Positions 34,665 to 43,051 of a DNA stretch of 64,000 bases are shown here, piece by piece. The position numbers and the translations under genes are program-made. The notes under the pieces were generated by a model. The model was given only the letters and a program-made list of their open reading frames with translations. It had not been told where the DNA came from and ran no database searches. The DNA comes from Enterocloster bolteae. GTDB lineage: Bacteria > Bacillota > Clostridia > Lachnospirales > Lachnospiraceae. How positions within the stretch are numbered: the stretch's first letter is position 1; each line of letters starts with the position of its first letter. Location: contig NZ_CP022464.2 in assembly GCF_002234575.2 (NCBI RefSeq), positions 3,038,001 to 3,102,000 of the forward strand, given 5' to 3'.

Positions 34665-35045
34665 GAGGTTTTGCGTGAAGCGCCGCGCCTTCCATGCTGC
34701 CTGTGCAGGTCCTTTCTTGGTCCGTACGTCTTTTTCATATCCTGTATTCTAATCCTGTTTTCACACCTTCTTTTATGCGCTCCTTTCAGCCCCATCTTCC
34801 GTACCACCCCGCATACCACCCCGCAGGTACATTTTCATTGACCAGCCCTGTAAATAAAAGTATAATAAGGTATATTGCACGATGGGCAGAATGGAATTTT
34901 AAAACTGCTTTGGGGACGCGAAAATATGATTGACAGCTCCATGGTTTTCCTCTATAATGAAACAATCACGTTAATGAATTAGCACTTTACCATAGAAAAG
35001 CAAAACGGGGTAAATGTGCGAGAAAACATAAAGGCAGGGAACAGG
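34665..35045 (+). promoter_or_regulatory. Leader region before hisZ with two promoters; no gene seen
   Basis: Promoter 1 is TTGACC (34838-34843), 17 bases, TATAAT (34861-34866). Promoter 2 is a perfect consensus, TTGACA (34930-34935), 17 bases, TATAAT (34953-34958). The leader after promoter 2 is about 80 bases. The 170 bases after recU are C/T-rich with a short direct repeat (ACCACCCCGC) near 34815-34835 and hold no convincing gene. I saw no His-rich leader peptide and no T-box. Confidence 0.8.
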
Positions 35046-36311
35046 ATGGCAGGGAATAATCGTTTGATTCATACGCCGGAGGGCGTAAAGGACAGTTATA
35101 ACGGAGAATGCAGGAAAAAGCTGGCAGTTCAGGACAAGATTCTGGATACCTTTTATCTGTACGGATATGAGCATATCCAGACTCCGAGTTTTGAATATTT
35201 TGATATTTTCAGCAAGGACAGGGGAAGCGTGCCGGACAGGGAGATGTTTAAGTTCTTTGACCGGGACAACAACACCCTGGTGCTGAGGCCGGATATGACG
35301 CCGGCGGTTGCGCGGTGTGTGGCCAAGTACTTTATGGACGATCCCATGCCTCTTAGACTCTGCTACCTGGAACGCACTTTTAAGAATAACAGCAGTTATC
35401 AGGGCCGCCTTAAGGAGCGGGCTGAGACAGGGGCCGAGCTGATTGGGGATGATTCCGAGGATGCGGATGCCGAGATGATTGCCATGGTCATTGACAGCCT
35501 GAGACAGGCCGGCCTTAAGGAGTTCCAGGTGGAGCTGGGCCAGGTGGCCTTTTACAGAAGCCTTCTTAAGGAGGCCGGGCTGGAGGAGGAAGTTGAGGAA
35601 GAGCTGAATCAGTACATTGAAAATAAAAATTATTTTGCCGTGGAGGGTCTGCTCAAGAACCAGCCCGTGGACGAAGGGCTTAAGAAGGTTTTTCTGAAGC
35701 TTCCGGAGCTGTTCGGCTCCCTGGAGCAGATGCAGGAGGCGAAAAAGCTTACCGCCAATCCGGGGGCACTGGCTGCCATTGAACGGCTGGAGAAGGTACA
35801 TTCCATTTTGGAGAGCAGGGGACTGGAAGCCTATGTGTCCTATGACCTGGGGATGCTCAGCAGATACCAGTACTATACAGGTATTATTTTTAAGGCATAT
35901 ACCTATGGAACCGGGGATTATATTGTTACAGGAGGCCGGTATGACAAGCTGCTGGTGCAGTTTGGAAAGGATACGCCTGCTGTGGGATTTGTGATTGTTG
36001 TGGACCAGCTGATGGCTGCCCTTTCCAGGCAGCAGATTGATGTTCCTGTGACGCTGGTGAACACGGTGATACTCTATGAGACTTCGGCCAGATCCCGGGC
36101 CCTGTGGCTGGGCAGCTATTTCAGGGACAAGGGGCTGGCCGTCCAGTCCATGAAGAAGAAGGAGCAGGTGGCGCTTGAGGATTACAAGGCCATGGCAATA
36201 CAGAGGGGCATGCGCAATGTCCTGTACCTGAAGGGGGACGGGACCGTAGTGACAGCCATGGACACGGTGAACGGGAATACAGACCAGATACCCATTACCG
36301 CTTACGAGTAA
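35046..36311 (+). CDS. hisZ: ATP phosphoribosyltransferase regulatory subunit
   Basis: A 421-residue paralogue of histidyl-tRNA synthetase that lacks a tRNA-binding domain and acts as partner of the short HisG. Motif 2 appears as LRLCYLERTFKNNS and the histidine-site region as YTYGTGDYIVTGGRYDKLL. The N-terminus LIHTPEGVKD is typical of HisZ. An in-frame GTG at 35016 is possible, but ATG 35046 fits the usual start and follows an AGGG box. It is the first gene of the his operon, after two strong promoters. Confidence 0.92.
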   Translation: MAGNNRLIHTPEGVKDSYNGECRKKLAVQDKILDTFYLYGYEHIQTPSFEYFDIFSKDRGSVPDREMFKFFDRDNNTLVLRPDMTPAVARCVAKYFMDDPMPLRLCYLERTFKNNSSYQGRLKERAETGAELIGDDSEDADAEMIAMVIDSLRQAGLKEFQVELGQVAFYRSLLKEAGLEEEVEEELNQYIENKNYFAVEGLLKNQPVDEGLKKVFLKLPELFGSLEQMQEAKKLTANPGALAAIERLEKVHSILESRGLEAYVSYDLGMLSRYQYYTGIIFKAYTYGTGDYIVTGGRYDKLLVQFGKDTPAVGFVIVVDQLMAALSRQQIDVPVTLVNTVILYETSARSRALWLGSYFRDKGLAVQSMKKKEQVALEDYKAMAIQRGMRNVLYLKGDGTVVTAMDTVNGNTDQIPITAYE

Positions 36312-36333
36312 ACGCAGGGAGGCCGTGAAGAAG

Positions 36334-36987
36334 ATGAGATATTTGACCATAGCGTTAGCCAAAGGAAGGCTTGCGGACAAAGCCATGGAGATGTTTGAGG
36401 CAATCGGCATTTCCTGTGATGAGATGAAGGATAAGGCTTCCAGGAAGCTTATCTTTGTAAATGAGGACCTGGGAGTGCGTTTTTTCCTTGCAAAGGCCAA
36501 TGATGTGCCCACATACGTGGAGTACGGGGCGGCCGATATCGGAATAGTGGGCAGGGATACCATATTGGAGGAGGGCCGCAAGCTCTATGAGGTCATGGAC
36601 CTTGGGGTGGGAAAATGCAGGATGTGCGTCTGCGGACCTGAATCAGCCAGGGAAAGGCTGGAGCACCATGAGCTGATTCGGGTGGCCACCAAGTATCCCA
36701 ACATAGCAAAGGACTATTTTTATAACCAGAAGTATCAGACTGTGGAAATTATTAAGCTGAACGGTTCCATTGAGCTGGCCCCCATCGTGGGTCTGTCCGA
36801 GGTAATCGTGGATATTGTGGAGACTGGGTCCACCCTGCGGGAGAACGGACTTATGGTGTTGGAGGAAGTGTGCAGCCTGTCAGCCAGGATGGTGGTAAAC
36901 CAGGTGAGCATGAAGACGGAAAATGAACGCATCACGGCCATTATCAAGAAATTCCAGGCATATCTTAAGGAGAATGCCGGAAGGTAG
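36334..36987 (+). CDS. hisG: ATP phosphoribosyltransferase, short form
   Basis: A 217-residue enzyme for the first step of histidine synthesis (ATP + PRPP). Family features are LTIALAKGRLADKAMEMF, DIGIVGRDT, and the PRPP loop EVIVDIVETGSTLRENGL. It ends after the catalytic domain and lacks the C-terminal feedback domain of the long form, which explains the presence of hisZ. GTG 36325 is 2 bases from GGGAGG, ATG 36334 is 11 bases away; ATG was chosen because it gives the usual N-terminus. Confidence 0.94.
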   Translation: MRYLTIALAKGRLADKAMEMFEAIGISCDEMKDKASRKLIFVNEDLGVRFFLAKANDVPTYVEYGAADIGIVGRDTILEEGRKLYEVMDLGVGKCRMCVCGPESARERLEHHELIRVATKYPNIAKDYFYNQKYQTVEIIKLNGSIELAPIVGLSEVIVDIVETGSTLRENGLMVLEEVCSLSARMVVNQVSMKTENERITAIIKKFQAYLKENAGR

Positions 36988-37026
36988 GTACAGGAGCAAA
37001 GTCAGGAAAGCGGAGGAATGTTAGGC

Positions 37027-38319
37027 ATGAGAATCGTGACATTAGATAATAAGTCCATGGAGAATATTCTGGCGGACATGTTGAAAAGGGACCCCAATAA
37101 TTACGACAGCTATACCCAGACCGTACAGGCCATTGTGGACGATGTAAAGGCAAGGGGAGACGAGGCGCTGTTTGAGTATACAAAGCGGTTTGACGGAGCG
37201 TCCCTGGATGGGAGCAGTATACGGGTGACCAGGGAGGAAATTGATGAGGCCATGAAACAGGTGGAACCGGGCCTTTTAAAGGTCATGGAGAGGTCCATGG
37301 ACAATATCCGCCGTTATCATGAGAAGCAGAGGCAGAACAGCTGGTTTGACGCCCAGCCTGACGGCACCATCCTGGGCCAGAAGGTGACTGCCTTGGAGAG
37401 TGTGGGAGTGTATGTGCCCGGCGGCAAGGCGGCATATCCTTCCTCCGTCCTGATGAATATTATTCCGGCTGAGGTGGCAGGGGTGAAGCGCATCGCCATG
37501 GTGACGCCGCCCGGTAAGGACGGAAAGGTAAATCCGGTGACTCTGACAGCGGCTTACATGGCAGGAGCCACAGAGGTCTATAAGGCAGGCGGGGCACAGG
37601 CAGTGGCGGCCCTGGCTTTCGGCACGGCATCCATTCCCAGGGTAAATAAAATCGTGGGACCGGGCAATATCTTTGTGGCCCTGGCAAAAAAGGCTGTCTA
37701 TGGCCATGTGAGCATTGACAGCATAGCAGGCCCCAGCGAAATCCTGGTGATAGCCGATGACAGCGCCAATCCGCGTTTTGTGGCCGCGGACCTGTTAAGC
37801 CAGGCAGAACACGATGAGCTGGCCAGCTCTATTTTGGTTACCACCAGCATGGAACTGGCCAGGAAGGTATCCGACGAGGTGGACGGATTCCTGAAGGTGC
37901 TGTCACGCAGCGACATCATTAAAAAATCCCTGGACAATTACGGTTATATCCTGGTGGCGGAATCCATGGAAAAGGCAGTGGAGACAGCCAACAGCATTGC
38001 GCCGGAGCACATGGAAATCGTCACCAGGAATCCCTTTGAGGTCATGACCAAAATTCAGAACGCGGGCGCCATCTTTATCGGTGAGTACAGCTCAGAACCA
38101 TTGGGAGACTATTTTGCCGGCCCCAACCACATCCTGCCAACCAATGGGACAGCCAAATTTTTCTCGCCCCTGGGCGTGGATGACTTTATCAAGAAATCCA
38201 GCATTATCTATTATTCCAGGGAGGCCCTTGAGGCAGCCCATAAGGACATAGAGACATTTGCCGAGTCAGAGCACCTGACAGCTCACGCGAATTCCGTCAG
38301 AGTGCGTTTTGAACAATAG
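37027..38319 (+). CDS. hisD: Histidinol dehydrogenase
   Basis: A 430-residue enzyme that oxidises histidinol to histidine in two NAD-dependent steps. Seen are VGVYVPGGKAAYPSSVLMN, IVGPGNIFVALAKKAVYG, SEILVIAD, a QAEHDELASS segment with zinc-binding Gln/His, and the catalytic pair in IAPEHMEI (Glu/His). ATG 37027 is 9 bases after GGAGGA, whereas ATG 37018 directly abuts the box. It follows hisG after 39 bases. Confidence 0.95.
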   Translation: MRIVTLDNKSMENILADMLKRDPNNYDSYTQTVQAIVDDVKARGDEALFEYTKRFDGASLDGSSIRVTREEIDEAMKQVEPGLLKVMERSMDNIRRYHEKQRQNSWFDAQPDGTILGQKVTALESVGVYVPGGKAAYPSSVLMNIIPAEVAGVKRIAMVTPPGKDGKVNPVTLTAAYMAGATEVYKAGGAQAVAALAFGTASIPRVNKIVGPGNIFVALAKKAVYGHVSIDSIAGPSEILVIADDSANPRFVAADLLSQAEHDELASSILVTTSMELARKVSDEVDGFLKVLSRSDIIKKSLDNYGYILVAESMEKAVETANSIAPEHMEIVTRNPFEVMTKIQNAGAIFIGEYSSEPLGDYFAGPNHILPTNGTAKFFSPLGVDDFIKKSSIIYYSREALEAAHKDIETFAESEHLTAHANSVRVRFEQ

Positions 38320-38337
38320 CAGGGAGGTATGACAGTT

Positions 38338-38925
38338 ATGGAACGGATTGCATCCATCACCCGGGACACCAATGAAACACAGATATCCATGAGCCTTAAC
38401 CTGGATGGCTCCGGCAGGGGGAATATCAACACAGGCATCGGATTCTTTGACCACATGTTAAACAGCTTTGCGCGCCACGGCTTTTTTGACCTGGACCTTG
38501 CGGTAAAGGGGGATTTGGAGGTGGATACCCACCACACCATAGAGGATACGGGAATCGTGCTGGGACAGGCTATCCGGAAGGCGGTAGGGGATAAAAAGGG
38601 GATTGTGCGCTACGGCTCCCAAATCCTGCCCATGGATGAATCCCTGGTGCTCTGTGCCCTGGACCTTTGCGGAAGGCCCTACCTGGTCTGGGACCTGGTT
38701 TTGGACCGGGAAAAGGTGGGGGATTTGGAGACTGAGATGGTGCGGGAATTTTTTTACGCGGTTTCCTATGGGGCGGAGATGAACCTTCATTTGAAGCAGC
38801 TTTCAGGGACAAACAACCACCATATCATTGAGGCTGCCTTTAAGGCATTCGCCAAGGCCCTGGACGGCGCAGTGGCCGCGGAACCCCGTCTCTCAGGCGT
38901 GCTTTCCACCAAGGGGAGTCTTTAG
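38338..38925 (+). CDS. hisB: Imidazoleglycerol-phosphate dehydratase
   Basis: A 195-residue single-function HisB, without the histidinol-phosphatase domain seen in enterobacteria. The manganese-binding signatures are FFDHMLNSFARHG, DTHHTIEDTGI and the second-half SGTNNHHIIEAAFKAFA. ATG 38338 lies 10 bases after GGGAGG and is preferred to ATG 38329. It is normally followed by hisH; here there are only 80 bases without a gene before hisA. Confidence 0.95.
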   Translation: MERIASITRDTNETQISMSLNLDGSGRGNINTGIGFFDHMLNSFARHGFFDLDLAVKGDLEVDTHHTIEDTGIVLGQAIRKAVGDKKGIVRYGSQILPMDESLVLCALDLCGRPYLVWDLVLDREKVGDLETEMVREFFYAVSYGAEMNLHLKQLSGTNNHHIIEAAFKAFAKALDGAVAAEPRLSGVLSTKGSL

Positions 38926-39005
38926 GATGGAAGATATGCCTGCCCTGTCCCCCGGAGCCTGCGTCCGAAGACATGGAGAAAATAATAGAATAAAAGGAGA
39001 TTCAT

Positions 39006-39725
39006 ATGCAGTTATATCCGGCTATTGATATGAAGAACGGACAGTGTGTCCGGTTAAGACAGGGGGCATTTAAGGACATCACCATATACTCGGACGCCCC
39101 TGAAAAGGTGGCTGCCCACTGGCAGGAGAAGGGGGCATCCTTCCTGCATCTGGTGGACCTGGACGGCGCCCTGGCAGGTTATTCTGTCAATGAAGAGGTC
39201 ATACGAAGGATTGCGGACACGGTTTCCATACCCATTGAGATTGGCGGCGGCATCCGTTCCAAAGAAGCAGTGGAGCGTATGCTGGACCTGGGGGTCAGGC
39301 GTGTTATTATCGGAACCAAGGCAGCGGAACACCCGGAATTTCTCAGGGATATGGTCAGAACATTTGGCGAGGAGGCCATTGTGGCAGGCGTGGACGCGAA
39401 GGACGGCATGGTGGCAGTGGAAGGATGGGAGAAAGTCAGCTCCCTTACCGCCTCGGACCTGTGTCTTACCATGAAGGAATACGGTGTCAGGCACATTGTC
39501 TATACCGACATATCCAGGGACGGCATGCTGTCCGGCCCTAATGTGGAGGCTACAAGGAAGCTTACAGAGGAGACAGGACTTGACATCATAGCCTCCGGCG
39601 GGGTATCCTGTATGGAGGATTTAAAATGCCTGCATGAGGCTGGTATCAGGGGAGCCATCATCGGAAAGGCCCTCTATGAGAACCGGATTGATCTTGCTGA
39701 GGCTGTAAGGCTTTATGAGGCTTAA
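39006..39725 (+). CDS. hisA: ProFAR isomerase (phosphoribosylformimino-5-aminoimidazole carboxamide ribotide isomerase)
   Basis: A 239-residue (beta-alpha)8 barrel. The two catalytic aspartates are D8 in PAIDMKNG and the aspartate in VAGVDAKDG near residue 128. Phosphate-binding loops are IGGGIRS and IASGGVSC. It begins with ATG 39006, 8 bases after AAAGGAG. The product of HisA would next require HisF/HisH, whose genes are not in this operon. Confidence 0.95.
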   Translation: MQLYPAIDMKNGQCVRLRQGAFKDITIYSDAPEKVAAHWQEKGASFLHLVDLDGALAGYSVNEEVIRRIADTVSIPIEIGGGIRSKEAVERMLDLGVRRVIIGTKAAEHPEFLRDMVRTFGEEAIVAGVDAKDGMVAVEGWEKVSSLTASDLCLTMKEYGVRHIVYTDISRDGMLSGPNVEATRKLTEETGLDIIASGGVSCMEDLKCLHEAGIRGAIIGKALYENRIDLAEAVRLYEA

Positions 39726-39751
39726 GTACCAGAGAAAATGGAGAGATTCAA

Positions 39752-41065
39752 ATGACTGATTGCAAGAAGCTGATTATGGGATTTGGTTACAGGAATGGAA
39801 AGACTTTTTCCTGGAACGGAAAGCTTGAGTATGAGGGCGGGCTTAAGGAGCTTGCCAGGACAGCCTGTGACAACGGGGCAGATGAAATATTTATCTGCGA
39901 CCGTTCTTTTTCAGATGAGGACCATGAGGCTGTCATAGGCGCCATCAAGGAAACCGCCCGCACCGTGGATGAACCCATACTGGCGGGAGGACGAATCAGG
40001 CGCCTGGAGGATGTGAAAAAGTACCTCTACGCAGGAGCCAGCGCCGTATTCCTGGATGTGAGCTATGAAGACAACGTAGATATGATGAAGGAGGCAGCAG
40101 ACCGGTTTGGCAGTGAAAAGATTTATGCCTATATGCCGGACCTGTCCTATCTGAACCGGGTGGAGGAATACATTCAGCTGGGCGCGTCCGTGATGATATG
40201 CAGGGCATCCGGTCCGGTTTTATCCCTGGCTGAGCTGGGTGAAATCGGGGAGATATCCTGCAGAAGCCTTATTTTCTGCGGCGGTCATGAAAATGTCCAG
40301 GAGATGGCCGGGGATCTGAAGCTGAGTCTGGGGTGTCCCCAGGTGGAGGGCGCTGTCCTGACTTTGGCGGAGGATAACCTGGACAAGGTGATGGAGCTGA
40401 AGCAGATTTTAAAAGGTGCGGGTATTGTCACGGACACCTTTGAGAGTTCGCTGGAATGGAAGAATTTCAAACTGGGAAGTGACGGCCTTATCCCTGTCAT
40501 TGTCCAGGATTATAAGACCCTGGAGGTTCTGATGATGGCCTATATGAATGAGGAATCATTTCAGGCCACACTGGCGTCAGGAAGGATGACCTATTTTAGC
40601 AGGAGCAGGCAGAAGCTGTGGCTGAAGGGTGAGACCAGCGGCCACTTCCAGTATGTAAAATCCCTGAAGATTGACTGTGACAACGACACCATTCTGGCGT
40701 CAGTAAAGCAGGTGGGAGCTGCCTGCCATACCGGAAACCGATCCTGTTTCTTTACCACGCTGGCGGAGAAGGAATATAAGGAAACCAATCCCCTGAAGGT
40801 ATTTGAGGAGGTATTTGGGGTCATACTGGACCGTAAGGAGCATCCGAAGGAAGGCTCATACACCAATTATCTGTTTGACAAGGGAATTGACAAGATACTT
40901 AAGAAGCTGGGAGAGGAGGCTACGGAAATTGTTATAGCGGCCAAGAACCCTAACCCGGAAGAAATCAAATACGAGATTTCGGATTTTCTCTACCATATGA
41001 TGGTACTCATGGCGGACCGCGGCATTACATGGGAGGAAATCACGGAGGAACTGGCAAACCGTTAG
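39752..41065 (+). CDS. hisIE: HisIE with an extra N-terminal HisA/HisF-like domain
   Basis: A 437-residue three-part protein. Residues about 1-215 resemble the HisA/HisF barrel, but the first catalytic aspartate is absent (LIMGFGYRNGK in place of the CLDVKDGR-type start), so HisF activity is unlikely. Residues about 235-335 form HisI (phosphoribosyl-AMP cyclohydrolase), with FSRSRQKLWLKGETSGHFQ and the zinc cysteines in DCDND and ACHTGNRSC. Residues about 350-437 form HisE (phosphoribosyl-ATP pyrophosphatase), with LGEEATEIVIAAKN and EISDFLYHMMVLM. It catalyses steps two and three of histidine synthesis. The barrel may serve as a scaffold. Confidence 0.9.
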   Translation: MTDCKKLIMGFGYRNGKTFSWNGKLEYEGGLKELARTACDNGADEIFICDRSFSDEDHEAVIGAIKETARTVDEPILAGGRIRRLEDVKKYLYAGASAVFLDVSYEDNVDMMKEAADRFGSEKIYAYMPDLSYLNRVEEYIQLGASVMICRASGPVLSLAELGEIGEISCRSLIFCGGHENVQEMAGDLKLSLGCPQVEGAVLTLAEDNLDKVMELKQILKGAGIVTDTFESSLEWKNFKLGSDGLIPVIVQDYKTLEVLMMAYMNEESFQATLASGRMTYFSRSRQKLWLKGETSGHFQYVKSLKIDCDNDTILASVKQVGAACHTGNRSCFFTTLAEKEYKETNPLKVFEEVFGVILDRKEHPKEGSYTNYLFDKGIDKILKKLGEEATEIVIAAKNPNPEEIKYEISDFLYHMMVLMADRGITWEEITEELANR

Positions 41066-41098
41066 CGGCGGGAAACAGGGGAAGTACAGACACGCCTT

Positions 41099-41123
41099 GG
41101 TAATATAATGCCGGTAATATAAT
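41099..41123 (+). repeat. 14-base-step direct repeat with TATAAT boxes before pepT
   Basis: GGTAATATAAT occurs at 41099-41109 and 41113-41123. Each copy contains TATAAT. No good -35 box was found at the proper distance, so promoter activity is only possible. It marks the junction between the his operon and pepT. Confidence 0.6.
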
Positions 41124-41151
41124 AATGAAAATCGCAGGAGGTAATGGAGAG

Positions 41152-42393
41152 GTGGCAGAAATATCGGAGGTTACAGCGAGACTGCTGGATTACGTTTTAT
41201 ACGACACCCAGTCAGAGGATGACAGGGAGTCCATTCCCAGCACCAAGAAGCAGTTTGAACTGGCGCATAAGCTGGCCGGGGAGCTTAAGGAGCTGGGGGC
41301 ATCCCAGGTGAGGATAAGTGAGCAGGGATATGTGTACGCATGTATTCCCGCCAATCTGGAGGAGGGAAAAACATGTCCCTCCCTGGGTTTTATCGCCCAT
41401 ATGGATACAGCTCCCTCCTTCTCGGGCAAGGATGTAAAGCCGCAGTTCATCCGGGACTATGACGGACAGGACATCTGTCTGAACAGGGAACAGGACCTAT
41501 GGATGAGGACAGCGGATTTTCCGGATTTGAAGGCATATGAGGGCAAGACGTTGATTACTACGGATGGGACCACGCTGCTGGGAGCAGACGATAAGGCCGG
41601 TATCGCTGAAATCATGACCATGGCCGCCTATTTTCTTGGACATCCGGAAGTAAAACACGGAACAATCTGTATCGGCTTCACACCGGACGAGGAGGTGGGC
41701 CGGGGAGCAGACGGCTTTGATGTGGATGGCTTCGGGGCTGATGTGGCCTACACTGTGGATGGCGGAGCGCTGGGAGAGCTGGAATACGAAAACTTCAATG
41801 CCGCTTCCGGCAGGGTGACGGTCCATGGGGCCAATATCCATCCGGGCACGGCCAAGGGACGTATGAGAAACGCCCTGCTCATGGCAATGGAGTTCCAGTC
41901 ACTGCTTCCGGCAAATGAGAACCCTATGTATACAGAAGGGTATGAGGGTTTTTATCATCTGGACAGGATGACAGGCTGTGTGGAGGAAGCCAGGATGGAT
42001 TACATCATCAGGGACCATGACAGGGCGAAGTTTGAGCGCAGGAAGGAATTGTTTTCCCAGGCAGCGGGATTTCTGAACCAGAAATATGGTTCCGGAACCG
42101 TGGAGGCAGCGGTGAAGGATTCCTATTATAACATGAAAGAGAAAATTGAGCCTCATATGGACCTGATTGATAAGGCCAAGGCATCCATGGAGAAGCTGGG
42201 TATCCAGCCAATCGTGGTTCCGATCCGGGGAGGCACGGATGGAGCCAGACTGTCATATATGGGGCTGCCCTGTCCGAACCTGTGCACAGGAGGCCATAAT
42301 TTCCATGGAAAATATGAATTTATTCCGGTACAGTCCATGGAAAAGATAACAGAGCTTCTTATAGAGATTGCCAGGTCGTTTGCAGAAGCATAG
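41152..42393 (+). CDS. pepT: Peptidase T (tripeptide aminopeptidase)
   Basis: A 413-residue M20 zinc peptidase that removes N-terminal residues from tripeptides. Metal and catalytic residues are seen in GFIAHMDTAPS (His, Asp), LLGADDKAGI (bridging Asp), FTPDEEVGRGAD (Glu pair), YTVDGGALGE (Asp) and TGGHNFHGKYEF (His). The start GTG 41152 is 10 bases after AGGAGG; the in-frame ATG 41125 lies upstream of the box. DYVLYDTQSEDD is the usual N-terminal segment. Confidence 0.92.
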   Translation: MAEISEVTARLLDYVLYDTQSEDDRESIPSTKKQFELAHKLAGELKELGASQVRISEQGYVYACIPANLEEGKTCPSLGFIAHMDTAPSFSGKDVKPQFIRDYDGQDICLNREQDLWMRTADFPDLKAYEGKTLITTDGTTLLGADDKAGIAEIMTMAAYFLGHPEVKHGTICIGFTPDEEVGRGADGFDVDGFGADVAYTVDGGALGELEYENFNAASGRVTVHGANIHPGTAKGRMRNALLMAMEFQSLLPANENPMYTEGYEGFYHLDRMTGCVEEARMDYIIRDHDRAKFERRKELFSQAAGFLNQKYGSGTVEAAVKDSYYNMKEKIEPHMDLIDKAKASMEKLGIQPIVVPIRGGTDGARLSYMGLPCPNLCTGGHNFHGKYEFIPVQSMEKITELLIEIARSFAEA

Positions 42394-42420
42394 CGTTGGT
42401 TTGTTCTTTCCTGATTTAAC

Positions 42421-42459
42421 AAAAGAAACATCCCTCCCGCCTGTAAAGGGGGAGGGATG
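42421..42459 (-). terminator. Terminator for the PadR-DUF1700 operon
   Basis: CATCCCTCCC at 42429-42438 pairs perfectly with GGGAGGGATG at 42450-42459. On the minus strand the stem is followed by TTTCTTTT, so it ends the leftward operon. It may also slow transcription leaving pepT, but no T-run follows on the plus strand. Confidence 0.8.
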
Positions 42460-42508
42460 AATTGCAGGAAACAAACTTAACGGCAGTGCCGGTCGCGGAT
42501 TGAAACAA

Positions 42509-43051
42509 TTACGGAAGACGCAGCATATCTCTGTCTTCCGGATGCACCAGCACCTTAATCTGTGTGATGCCGGAGGACTTATAGGAATGAAGCTGCCGTG
42601 CCTTTAAATCCTTTAAAAACAGGTCTTTGTTTCTCATAAAACGTTCAAAGTCATCGGATATATCATAACTGTCTATACCCACATAGCTGCCCTCTGAGTA
42701 TTCCACATAGGGGCGGACAGCGGCAGCGTTATAGGTGACCTGAAAGCGGATTATGCCGCGGGGAACGGAGTTATCGGCCACAATATCCTCTTCTGATTCA
42801 GGCAGGCGGTCTGTCCGGATAATATCCAGACAGGTATCCTCCGGGGATTCCAGTTCAGATGTCTCCTCAGAGTGATGGGACTGGCCCATATCATAATCCA
42901 ATATCTCTGTTTTCATGTCAACAGGGCCTGCATCTGCATCGCCCATATAGGTAAAGGATGAAAACTCGGAAAATGTTATTCCGGTGCCCAGGCCTGCGGC
43001 GAAAACGCCTGTGCAGAACAGGGCTATCATATATGACTGCAGTTTACGCAT
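42509..43051 (-). CDS. Membrane-anchored protein of unknown function in the PadR-DUF1700 operon
   Basis: A 180-residue protein with one N-terminal hydrophobic segment (residues 7-28) that acts as anchor or signal, then an acidic stretch rich in Glu, Asp and Ser to about residue 90. A folded-looking part follows (GIIRFQVTYNAAAVRPYVEY, then a region ending ITQIKVLVHPEDRD). No family is recognised. In other Firmicutes, PadR and DUF1700 genes are followed by a DUF4097-type adhesin-like protein; this protein holds the same place but does not look like DUF4097. Its start overlaps the DUF1700 gene by eight bases. Confidence 0.65.
   Translation of the reverse strand: MRKLQSYMIALFCTGVFAAGLGTGITFSEFSSFTYMGDADAGPVDMKTEILDYDMGQSHHSEETSELESPEDTCLDIIRTDRLPESEEDIVADNSVPRGIIRFQVTYNAAAVRPYVEYSEGSYVGIDSYDISDDFERFMRNKDLFLKDLKARQLHSYKSSGITQIKVLVHPEDRDMLRLP

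Noticed and set aside
34694..34933. 79-codon open frame between recU and hisZ
   Set aside because: It overlaps the first promoter and the start of the second and has no ribosome site.
34971..36581. Long open frame of 536 codons on the minus strand over hisZ and hisG
   Set aside because: It is antisense to two clearly functional his genes, has no ribosome site and no recognisable protein features.
42495..42506. GCGGATTGAAAC, like the 3' end of some CRISPR repeats
   Set aside because: Only one copy exists, with no repeat-spacer pattern and no cas genes in the window.
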